Shown here: one piece after another, positions 58,231-64,000 of the stretch
Numbering within the stretch: position 1 is the stretch's first letter
Layout of the letters: every line of letters begins with the position of its first letter
Assembly: GCF_900107395.1 (NCBI RefSeq)
Contig: NZ_FNPW01000008.1
Coordinates: 1 to 64,000, forward strand
Direction of reading: 5' to 3'
Source: Pseudomonas sp. NFIX28
GTDB lineage: Bacteria; Pseudomonadota; Gammaproteobacteria; Pseudomonadales; Pseudomonadaceae
DNA length: 64,000 nucleotides
Notes under the pieces: model-generated
Seen by the model: the letters and a program-made list of their open reading frames with translations, nothing else
What the model was told of the DNA's origin: nothing
The model's database searches: none
Translations under genes and position numbers: made by a program

Positions 58231-58797
58231 ATGGAGGCTCTCGACGCATTGCTCAAGCGTGTTTCCGTACCGCGACTGGTGGACCCGGCGCCAACGGCGG
58301 AGCAGCGCGAAGCGCTGTTCGCGGCGGCATTGCGCGCCCCGGATCATGGCCAGTTGCGGCCGTGGCGCTTTCTGACGGTGGAAGGCGCGGCCCGCGAGCA
58401 GTTGGGCGAGTTGCTGGTTGAGGCGGTGCAATTGCAGGGAGACGAAGTGACCCAGGCGGCCCTGGACAAAGCCCGCGCCATGCCGCTGCGCGCGCCGTTG
58501 GTGGTGGTTGTGGTGGCCCGCCTGCAGGAACACGTCAAGGTGCCGAAGTCCGAGCAGCGGCTGGCGGCCGGCTGTGCCGCGCACGGCATTCTGCTGGCGG
58601 CCTATGCCCAGGGCATCGGCGCGGTCTGGCGTACCGGCGAGTTGTCCTATTCGGCCCATGTCGCCCAGGGCCTTGGCCTGGGTGAGGATGAAGAAATCAT
58701 TGCCTTCCTCTACCTGGGCACGCCGCTGAACGAGCCGCGGGTCGCGCCCAAGGTGGATACGGCCGAGTTCGTCAGTGCCTGGCCGGGCAAGGCCTGA
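58231..58797 (+). CDS. Nitroreductase-family flavoprotein (YdjA-like)
   Basis: A 188-residue compact member of the FMN-dependent nitroreductase family: residues VSVPRLVDPAPTAEQREALFAAALRAPDHGQLRPWRF bind FMN, and AGCAAHGILLAAYAQGIGAVWRTGELSYS is the conserved C-terminal part. The length fits the small YdjA type. Physiological substrate unknown. AGGAGG precedes the ATG by six bases. It is convergent with cpxS, with a hairpin between. Confidence 0.88.
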   Translation: MEALDALLKRVSVPRLVDPAPTAEQREALFAAALRAPDHGQLRPWRFLTVEGAAREQLGELLVEAVQLQGDEVTQAALDKARAMPLRAPLVVVVVARLQEHVKVPKSEQRLAAGCAAHGILLAAYAQGIGAVWRTGELSYSAHVAQGLGLGEDEEIIAFLYLGTPLNEPRVAPKVDTAEFVSAWPGKA

Positions 58798-58828
58798 TCC
58801 TAGAGTCGCGGTGTAGCGGATAGCCAAT

Positions 58829-58855
58829 CGCGGGCAAGCCGGATTGCCGCCCGCG
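58829..58855. terminator. Hairpin between convergent nitroreductase and sensor kinase genes
   Basis: TCGCGGGCAA-GCCGGA-TTGCCGCCCGCGA forms a REP-like stem with a one-base bulge. It lies in the 65-bp gap between two converging genes and may terminate both. Confidence 0.45.
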
Positions 58856-58862
58856 AAGCTTT

Positions 58863-60203
58863 TCAGGCCTGGACGGTAACGCCAGGCACCAACGGCAATT
58901 CCAGGCTGGCGATAAACCCGCCTTGCGGATGATTGGCCAGCATCAGGCTGCCGCCATGGCGTTCCGCGGCGCGCCGGGCGATGGCCAGGCCCAGCCCGTG
59001 ACCGGGCGCGGTCTGGCCCGGGGCGCGGTAGAAGGGCTCCCCCAGCTGGCGTAAATGTTCGGCATCCACGCCGGGGCCATGGTCCCGCACGCTGAGCACG
59101 ATCCTCTCTCCCTGACGCATTGCCTGCACTTCGATCGGCTGTCCGGCCGGGTTGAAGCGCTGGGCATTGCGCAGCAGGTTGTCCACTGCCCGTTCGATCA
59201 TGGTCGGCCAGCCCTTGAGGCTGAGCTGCGGCTCGGCATGGATTTTCACCGTCTGTTCCGGGCAGGCCAACTGGGCATCCTTCTGCAGGTTGGCGAGCAG
59301 GGCGTTGAGGTCGACCGCTTCGGCACTGGCGTTATCGGCGTCGACCCGGGCCAGCACGAGAATTTCACTGATCAGCGCTTCCAGGCGATCGCATTCGCGG
59401 GTCAGGCGCGGCCACAGGCGCTCGCGTTCCTCGGCCGTGGCCCGTTCGGCCAGCGCCAGGGCGATGCGCAGGCGCGCCAGTGGCGAGCGCAGTTCGTGGG
59501 AAACATCGCGCAGCAACTGGCGCTGGCTGCCGATCAGGCTTTGCAGGCGCGACCCCATGCGGTTGAAATCCTTGGCCAGCACGCCGAACTCATCGCGGCG
59601 AGCGGCCAGGCGGGCCAGGCTGTTCTGCTGATAAGTGGTTTGCCCCAGCTCATGCACCGCACCGCGTAAGCGGCTGAGCGGGCGGGTGATGGACAGGGTC
59701 ACCAGCAGGCTGAACAGGGTCAGCACCACCAGCGCGATGGCCAGGGCGCTCAGCGGCCACAGCAGGCTGTCGCGGTGCCAGGCATCCAGTTCCGGGTGCG
59801 GAATGCGGTAGATCAGCAGGTAGGTTTCGCCGGTTTTCGGGCTGGTGTATTCGTCGGTCAGGCGTCGCCAGGGCAGGCGCCGGTCATCATTGTTCTGCCT
59901 GGCCTCGAACGCCGCCGCGCGGCGCGGAAAGGTCCCGCGGACCACCGGGTCGCCGGCTTCGTTGAGCACTTGCACGTTGACGTGATACTGGTGCTTGCGC
60001 TGTTCCAGGATGCCCTGGGCGGCGTCTTCGCCTTGTTCTTCGTAGGTGCGCGTCCATTCCTCGGCCAGGGTATTGAGGCCCGGATGGCGACTGAGAATCC
60101 AGGCATCCTGGTTCAACATGTGCCCAAGCAGAATCGACAGCCCCGCAACCAGGGCGATGGCCAACCAGAAGCTGGCGAGGATGCGCCAGAACAATGAACG
60201 CAC
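58863..60203 (-). CDS. cpxS: Envelope-stress sensor histidine kinase (CpxA/CpxS-like)
   Basis: A 446-residue kinase: TM1 (~8-28), periplasmic domain (~30-150), TM2 (~152-172), HAMP (~173-228), H-box RDVSHELRSPLARLR, N-box NLLRNAQRF, G1 DHGPGV and G2 GHGLGLAIARRAAERHGG. GTG start at 60203 with GAGGA upstream. It should phosphorylate the CpxR-like regulator at 61181-61858. A CpxP-like gene, a MITE and a hairpin separate the two. The order corresponds to PA3204-PA3206, as I recall it. Confidence 0.87.
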   Translation of the reverse strand: MRSLFWRILASFWLAIALVAGLSILLGHMLNQDAWILSRHPGLNTLAEEWTRTYEEQGEDAAQGILEQRKHQYHVNVQVLNEAGDPVVRGTFPRRAAAFEARQNNDDRRLPWRRLTDEYTSPKTGETYLLIYRIPHPELDAWHRDSLLWPLSALAIALVVLTLFSLLVTLSITRPLSRLRGAVHELGQTTYQQNSLARLAARRDEFGVLAKDFNRMGSRLQSLIGSQRQLLRDVSHELRSPLARLRIALALAERATAEERERLWPRLTRECDRLEALISEILVLARVDADNASAEAVDLNALLANLQKDAQLACPEQTVKIHAEPQLSLKGWPTMIERAVDNLLRNAQRFNPAGQPIEVQAMRQGERIVLSVRDHGPGVDAEHLRQLGEPFYRAPGQTAPGHGLGLAIARRAAERHGGSLMLANHPQGGFIASLELPLVPGVTVQA

Positions 60204-60225
60204 GGGAAGTCCTCAAACAAGGAAA

Positions 60226-60249
60226 GCCCAGTGGGGAGCGCCACTGGGC
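60226..60249 (-). terminator. Hairpin just upstream of cpxS
   Basis: GCCCAGTGG-(6-nt loop)-CCACTGGGC, a perfect nine-base stem. On the minus strand it is followed by TTTCCTTG and ends 23 bp before the cpxS start. It looks like an intrinsic terminator or attenuator for transcripts reading from cpxP into cpxS. Confidence 0.5.
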
Positions 60250-60265
60250 TGTGGGATAAGCGCTA

Positions 60266-60479
60266 GGTTCTGTACGTAAACTGCCTGCGCATCGATCATG
60301 CTGCGTTAAAAACAGGCTCGTGCGCGAGTCCGATCGGAATGCTCATTTAGGCCCCTAAACTCTGCTTCCTCGCCTGTTTTGATTCGCTGCGCTTACCCTT
60401 CGGGCCAGCCTGCGGCTGTTACTCCCGTTGGTCGTTGCGCCTTGCCTGATCGCCGCTCGGCGACTTTACGTACAGAGCC
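60266..60479. mobile_element. MITE-like element with IS5-type terminal inverted repeats
   Basis: 214 bp bounded by GGTTCTGTACGTAAACTGCC on the left and, inverted, GGCTCTGTACGTAAAGTCGCC minus its last base on the right. No coding capacity. The ends match the terminal repeat of the IS5-family remnant at 13130 (GGTTTTGTACGCAAAGTC), so a related transposase probably moved it. It lies seven bases after the cpxP stop. A rightward frame across it (60379-61272) is spurious. Confidence 0.75.
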
Positions 60480-60486
60480 TCGAGCA

Positions 60487-60924
60487 TTATTGCGCTTTTT
60501 GCGGCTGTTGCGCTTTCCAGGCCTTGAACTCGGCCCATTCGGCGCGGCGCTCGGCTTGTTTCTTCTGGATGGCGTCAAACTCTTTCTGCTGTTCCGGCTT
60601 GAGCAGGGCGCGGATATCCGCTTCGGTTTTCTGGCGCTTGGCGGCGATCTCGTCCTTCATGGCCTTCTGGTCGGCCGGCGACAGTTTTTCCAGGTACTTC
60701 TGCACCAACTCCTTGCGTTCGTGCATCTGTTCACCCATCAGCTTGCGGATCTGCTGACGCTGTTCGCGGCTCAGGTCCAGCTGGCTGTAAGGGCCTTTGC
60801 CACGCATGTGTTCGCTATGGTGCGGGCCATCCATCGGGCCCATGGGGCCGGCACCTTCCGGCATGGCCATGGCCACGGTCGGCAGGGTAGCGGCGAACAT
60901 CAGAGCGATCAGGGTCTTGCGCAT
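60487..60924 (-). CDS. CpxP/Spy-family periplasmic protein
   Basis: A 145-residue protein with signal peptide (MRKTLIALMFAATLPTVAMA), a His/Met-rich N-terminal stretch (MPEGAGPMGPMDGPHHSEHMRG) and a charged helical body with an LTxxQ-like motif (LDLSREQRQQIRKLMGEQM). This fits periplasmic chaperone/adaptor proteins that damp Cpx signalling or bind metals. AAGGAG lies before the ATG at 60924. It lies between the response-regulator and kinase genes, supporting a Cpx-type role. Confidence 0.83.
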   Translation of the reverse strand: MRKTLIALMFAATLPTVAMAMPEGAGPMGPMDGPHHSEHMRGKGPYSQLDLSREQRQQIRKLMGEQMHERKELVQKYLEKLSPADQKAMKDEIAAKRQKTEADIRALLKPEQQKEFDAIQKKQAERRAEWAEFKAWKAQQPQKAQ

Positions 60925-61052
60925 GGTGTATCTCCTTGTCTCATTCCCGGTCAGTTCCGGATGTGTGCAGATTACGGAGATCAAGGTCAGCGGCGGTCAG
61001 CGAAGGGTAAAGCTTGGGTAAAGACGTTTTTGGCGAAACTGACACAACCCCC

Positions 61053-61159
61053 TGTAGCCGCTGCCGAGCCCGCGAGGCTGCGAACGACCTGTACGGTCGC
61101 AGGGATCTTCCGAATGCAGGAAGGCCTGCGGCCTATCGCAGCCTGCGGCAGCGGCTACA
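61053..61159. repeat. Isolated REPIN of the tandem-array family
   Basis: Outer arms TGTAGCCGCTGCCG and CGGCAGCGGCTACA match those of the five-copy array at 28089-29092. The interior differs (GACCTGTACGGTCGC palindrome). It lies between cpxR and the cpxP-like gene. Confidence 0.88.
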
Positions 61160-61180
61160 GGACCAGGGATCGGTTCAGAG

Positions 61181-61858
61181 TCAGAGGCTGTAGTAATAGC
61201 CACGGCTGCGCAGGGCGACGATGCGCGGACGGCCGTCGGGGTGCGGGCCGATCTTCTTGCGCAGGTTGCTGACGTGCATGTCCAGGCTGCGGTCGTACAG
61301 GGTCAGCTTGCGGCCCAGGGCGATCTGCGCCAGCTCCTGCTTGTCCAGCGGTTCGCCCGGCTGCTTGAGCAAGGCTTCCAGCAGGCGGCTTTCGGAAACG
61401 GTGAGGGTGATGTCCTGCTGGTCGATGCTGACCACGCCGCGGACCGGGCTGAAGCACAGGTCGCCCAGCTCCATCTGGCTGGACACCGCCGCCGGGTGGC
61501 TGCGGCGCAGCACCGCGCGCAAGCGGGCGGTCAGTTCACGCGGATCGCAGGGCTTGGCCAGGTAATCATCGGCGCCCAGCTCCAGGCCGAGAATGCGGTC
61601 CAGGGGCTCGCCGCGGGCCGAGAGCATCAGCACCGGCAAGTCCGGGTGGTCGTTGCGCAGTTGCTTGAGCAGTTCCAGGCCGCTGCCGTCGGGCAGCATC
61701 ACGTCCAGCACCACCGCCGCCGGGGCGTGATCGGCCAGGGCGCGCCGGGCGCTCAGGCCATCGTGGCAGGCCCGTACCTGAAAACCTTCCTGGCCCAGCC
61801 AGCTGGTCAGCAGCTCGCAGAGCTCCTGGTCATCGTCAATCAGTAACAGGTCGCTCAT
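61181..61858 (-). CDS. cpxR: OmpR-family response regulator (CpxR-like)
   Basis: A 225-residue regulator: receiver domain with acidic pocket D8-D10, phosphoacceptor D52 (VVLDVMLPDGSG) and K102 (YLAKPCDP), then a winged-helix DNA-binding domain (LTVSESRLLEALLKQPGE... RSLDMHVSNLRKKIG...RSRGYYYSL). It is paired with the downstream CpxP-like and kinase genes. Targets should be envelope-stress genes; an RND pump is a known CpxR target in P. aeruginosa. Confidence 0.9.
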   Translation of the reverse strand: MSDLLLIDDDQELCELLTSWLGQEGFQVRACHDGLSARRALADHAPAAVVLDVMLPDGSGLELLKQLRNDHPDLPVLMLSARGEPLDRILGLELGADDYLAKPCDPRELTARLRAVLRRSHPAAVSSQMELGDLCFSPVRGVVSIDQQDITLTVSESRLLEALLKQPGEPLDKQELAQIALGRKLTLYDRSLDMHVSNLRKKIGPHPDGRPRIVALRSRGYYYSL

Positions 61859-61865
61859 GAATCAC

Positions 61866-62276
61866 TCAATTTAGCCATTGTCGACGCCTTCTATGCCCAC
61901 CACTGGCGAAGATACCGCAGAGCAGGGCCAATAGCGCAACCCCGGCGCCCGTGACAAACCACTGTTGCTGATCGGTCAGCAGGCGCGGCAGCGAACTGGC
62001 CTGGGCCTCGCGCAATTGCAGCTTGAGGCGCTGGTTTTCCTGGCGCAGGCGGCCCAACTGGGCGCTTTCGCGCTCGCCGTCGGCAGCCTGCAATTGCCGG
62101 GTCAGTTCTTCGCGTTGGCGCTCGCTGTCTTTCAGGCGCTGCTGCAATTCACTGATCTGGCTGCCGGCGCTCAGCGACAAGGGCGTCGAATACCCGGCGT
62201 CCGTGGTTTCTTCGGCAGAGGCGCTCGCCCCGATCGTTAACATGACCAACAACAGGCACAACAGACCTTGGCGCAT
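61866..62276 (-). CDS. Small signal-peptide/coiled-coil membrane protein
   Basis: A 136-residue protein with signal peptide (MRQGLLCLLLVMLTIGASASA), a coiled coil (ISELQQRLKDSERQREELTRQLQAADGERESAQLGRLRQENQRLKLQLREAQ) and one C-terminal transmembrane helix (WFVTGAGVALLALLCGIFASGG) followed by a basic HRRRR tail. It resembles the C-terminal half of SH3-domain proteins of the TIGR04211/YgiM type without the SH3 domain. It lies seven bases from cpxR on the same strand and may lead that operon. CAGGAG precedes the ATG at 62276. Confidence 0.75.
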   Translation of the reverse strand: MRQGLLCLLLVMLTIGASASAEETTDAGYSTPLSLSAGSQISELQQRLKDSERQREELTRQLQAADGERESAQLGRLRQENQRLKLQLREAQASSLPRLLTDQQQWFVTGAGVALLALLCGIFASGGHRRRRQWLN

Positions 62277-62385
62277 CGGAACTCCTGATTCCAATCGAGT
62301 GTTGGGCAAGTTGTCGGCAGTCAAACGAGAATAATGAGCGATTGAGAGCACGATGAACCGATAAGGTTCACCGCGCGGGGAGGAT

Positions 62386-62685
62386 CTACGGCAGGACTTG
62401 CTTGAACGGCTTGACCAGAACACTGGCATAGACGCCGGCGGCAATATAGGGATCGGCATCGGCCCAGGCCTGGGCGGCGCTCAGCGAGTCGAATTCGGCG
62501 ACGATCAGGCTGCCGGTGAAACCCGCGGCGCCAGGATCATTGCTGTCGACGGCAGGGTGCGGCCCGGCCAGTACCACGCGACCTTCGGCCTTGAGCTGCT
62601 GCAACCGCTCCAGATGCGCCGGGCGGGCGGCCAGGCGGTTTTCCAGGGAGTTGGCGACGTCTGTAGCAATGATTGCGTAAAGCAT
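62386..62685 (-). CDS. yciI: YciI-family protein
   Basis: A 99-residue ferredoxin-like-fold protein with the YCII signature: the His-containing RPAHLERLQQLKAEGRVVLAGPHPAVD and the DPY motif (WADADPYIAAGVY). The biochemical role is not established. It lies one base from yciB on the same strand, the usual yciB-yciI order. Confidence 0.88.
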   Translation of the reverse strand: MLYAIIATDVANSLENRLAARPAHLERLQQLKAEGRVVLAGPHPAVDSNDPGAAGFTGSLIVAEFDSLSAAQAWADADPYIAAGVYASVLVKPFKQVLP

Positions 62686-62686
62686 G

Positions 62687-63283
62687 TCAGTCCTCGGTTT
62701 TCGACGTGGTGGGTTCGGTGTCGTGGAGATGGCGCGACAGGTAGACGCCCTGGCCGACCAGGAACAGCACGGTCATGCCCAGGCTGCCGAAGACTTTGAA
62801 GTCGACCCAGATGCTCTGGAAGGTGAAGGCCACGAACAGGTTGGCGGCGCCGCAGAACAGGAAGAAGGCGATCCAGGCGATGTTCAGGCGGGTCCAGACC
62901 GGATCCGGCAGGCTCAGCGCGTGGCCCATGATGCGCTTGATCAGCAGGCGGTCGCCGATGAAATGGCTGCCGATAAAGGCCAGGGCGAACAACCAGTTGA
63001 CCACCGGCGCCTTCCATTTAAGGAAGGTTTCGCTGTGGAAGGCCAGGGTCAGGCTGCCGAACACCAGGCAGGCGACCAGGGTCAGCCACTGGCTCTTCTC
63101 CAGCTTGCGCTGGGAGATGAACAGCGCGCCATAGACCACCAGGGAACTGATGATCAGCACCGCCGTGGCGCTGTAGATACCGCCTACGGTCAATTGCTGA
63201 CCGGCAATGTCGACGACTCGGGGATCGATTTTGTAGACGATGAAAAACAGGAACAGCGGGATGAAGTCGATGAATTGTTTCAC
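62687..63283 (-). CDS. yciB: YciB-family inner-membrane septation protein A
   Basis: A 198-residue protein (GTG start, VKQFIDFIPLFLFFIVYKI) with five to six membrane helices and family motifs YSATAVLIISSLV, ETFLKWKAPVVNWLFALAF and PDPVWTRLNIAWIAFFLFCGAANLFVAF. It is linked to cell division and envelope maintenance in enterobacteria. A longer frame reaching 63592 overlaps the divergent gene and is rejected. Confidence 0.9.
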   Translation of the reverse strand: MKQFIDFIPLFLFFIVYKIDPRVVDIAGQQLTVGGIYSATAVLIISSLVVYGALFISQRKLEKSQWLTLVACLVFGSLTLAFHSETFLKWKAPVVNWLFALAFIGSHFIGDRLLIKRIMGHALSLPDPVWTRLNIAWIAFFLFCGAANLFVAFTFQSIWVDFKVFGSLGMTVLFLVGQGVYLSRHLHDTEPTTSKTED

Positions 63284-63370
63284 AGTGGCAGCCAGAAGCA
63301 GGATGTGCCGGCATAATAACAAACATCCATGGCAGCGAAAGCGCCAGCTGACTCGAGGTTGAACAGTCCC

Positions 63371-64000
63371 GTGAATGTTGATTTGCACTGCCACAGCACG
63401 GCCTCCGACGGCGCCCTGGCGCCCGCGGCTCTGGTTGCGCGTGCGTTCGAGAAAGGCGTGCGAGTCCTGGCCCTGACCGATCATGACACCCTGGAAGGCC
63501 TCGACGAGGCCCGCCTCGCCGCGCAGGAACTGGGCATGCAACTGGTCAATGGCGTCGAATTGTCCTGCACCTGGGGTGGGGCGACCATTCATGTGCTGGG
63601 TTACGGCTTCGACGTCAATGCGCCGTCATTGGTCGAGGCCATCGGCAAATTGCACGATGGCCGTTGGCTACGGTCCGAAGAAATAAGCCGCAAGCTCGCG
63701 CTCAAAGGCATGCCGGGCGCCCTCGAAGGGGCCCGGGCGATCCAGCAGGAGCTGGGCGACAGCGGCAATGCGCCGGCGCGGCCGCATTTTGCCGATTACC
63801 TGGTGCGCGCCGGTTTCGTGAAGGACCGCGCCGAGGCTTTTCGCAAGTGGCTGGGGGCCGGCAAGCTGGGTGACGTCAAGCAGCATTGGCCGACCCTCGA
63901 GGAAACCGTCGAGACGCTGCGCGCGGCGGGTGCCTGGGTCAGCCTGGCGCATCCCTGGCATTACGATTTCACTCGCAGCAAACGTCGCCGCCTGATTGCC
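63371..64000 (+). CDS. PHP-domain phosphoesterase (RNase AM/TrpH-like), 3' end outside window
   Basis: 210 codons are visible. The N-terminus carries the PHP metal motifs VDLHCHSTASDG and LTDHDTLEG, then VNGVELSC and the internal insertion region (RPHFADYLVRAGFVKDRAEAF...WLGAGKLGDV), with SLAHPWHY near the window edge. This is the YciV/RNase AM layout, a 5'-3' exonuclease trimming 5' monophosphate RNA/DNA ends and processing 5S/16S/23S rRNA 5' ends. GTG start. It is divergent from yciB, with an 87-bp shared promoter region. Confidence 0.88.
   Translation, partial: MNVDLHCHSTASDGALAPAALVARAFEKGVRVLALTDHDTLEGLDEARLAAQELGMQLVNGVELSCTWGGATIHVLGYGFDVNAPSLVEAIGKLHDGRWLRSEEISRKLALKGMPGALEGARAIQQELGDSGNAPARPHFADYLVRAGFVKDRAEAFRKWLGAGKLGDVKQHWPTLEETVETLRAAGAWVSLAHPWHYDFTRSKRRRLIA

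Noticed and set aside
60379..61272. A 297-codon rightward frame covering the cpxP-like gene
   Set aside because: It starts inside the MITE, runs antisense to the CpxP-like gene and continues through a REPIN.

Overview
The window looks like chromosome of a fluorescent-group Pseudomonas (P. fluorescens/protegens/chlororaphis-like). This rests on high GC with GC-ending codons, many Pseudomonas-type palindromic intergenic repeats (REP/REPIN), a complete Lap adhesin locus, and several blocks that match gene order I recall from P. aeruginosa (the gbuA/gbuR guanidinobutyrate region, recQ-marR-fimV-like-plpD, and cpxR-cpxP-cpxS). The assignment is by recognition; no database search was possible.

Region 1 (1-13.65 kb) is accessory. 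It holds the 3' part of a giant two-partner-secretion exoprotein of the CdiA type (FHA repeats, a pretoxin region ending in VENN, and a C-terminal toxin module) and its overlapping immunity gene. Behind it lies a second, decayed 'orphan' toxin/immunity pair: a deaminase-like toxin fragment with two compensating frameshifts, and an immunity gene frameshifted inside a five-copy TTGT repeat. Remnants of an IS5-family and an IS3-family transposon follow. Base composition falls clearly after VENN, as expected for an exchangeable toxin cassette.

Region 2 (13.7-20.5 kb) holds housekeeping and conserved genes: an AraC/GyrI-like regulator, a DUF899 protein, a DUF6279 lipoprotein, a TorF-type porin, a small hypothetical, the S1-domain protein CvfB, a DMT transporter and a tiny PA1414-like gene behind a structured leader. 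Region 3 (20.6-28.1 kb) holds an acyl-carrier-like protein, an MBL-fold hydrolase, an SSS symporter, an NCS1 permease, an NTF2-like protein, guanidinobutyrase GbuA with its LysR regulator GbuR, and a DTW-domain tRNA modification enzyme. Region 4 (28.1-29.1 kb) is a five-copy tandem array of a ~217-bp unit made of a REPIN plus a segment resembling the 3' end of the preceding tRNA-modification gene.

Region 5 (29.1-43.7 kb) is a complete Lap biofilm system. LapC, LapB and LapE form the type I secretion apparatus. A compact 2124-aa LapA-like adhesin carries a TAAG retention/cleavage site, ~245-aa repeats, a vWA domain and RTX repeats. LapD is the degenerate GGDEF/EAL c-di-GMP receptor and LapG the periplasmic protease. 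Low c-di-GMP is expected to release LapG, which cuts the adhesin.

Region 6 (43.8-58.8 kb) holds YbaN and YecA-family proteins, RecQ, a MarR regulator with a perfect palindrome upstream, a FimV-like protein converging on the patatin autotransporter PlpD, a SelT/W/H-type protein, transporters, two AraC regulators, an LpxH-like phosphoesterase, an HD-domain protein, a DUF962 protein, TrkH and a nitroreductase. Region 7 (58.9-64 kb) is a Cpx-type two-component system whose intergenic gaps carry a REPIN and a MITE. It is followed by a coiled-coil membrane protein, YciI, YciB and the start of a PHP-domain (RNase AM/TrpH-like) gene that runs off the window. No rRNA, tRNA or CRISPR array was seen.
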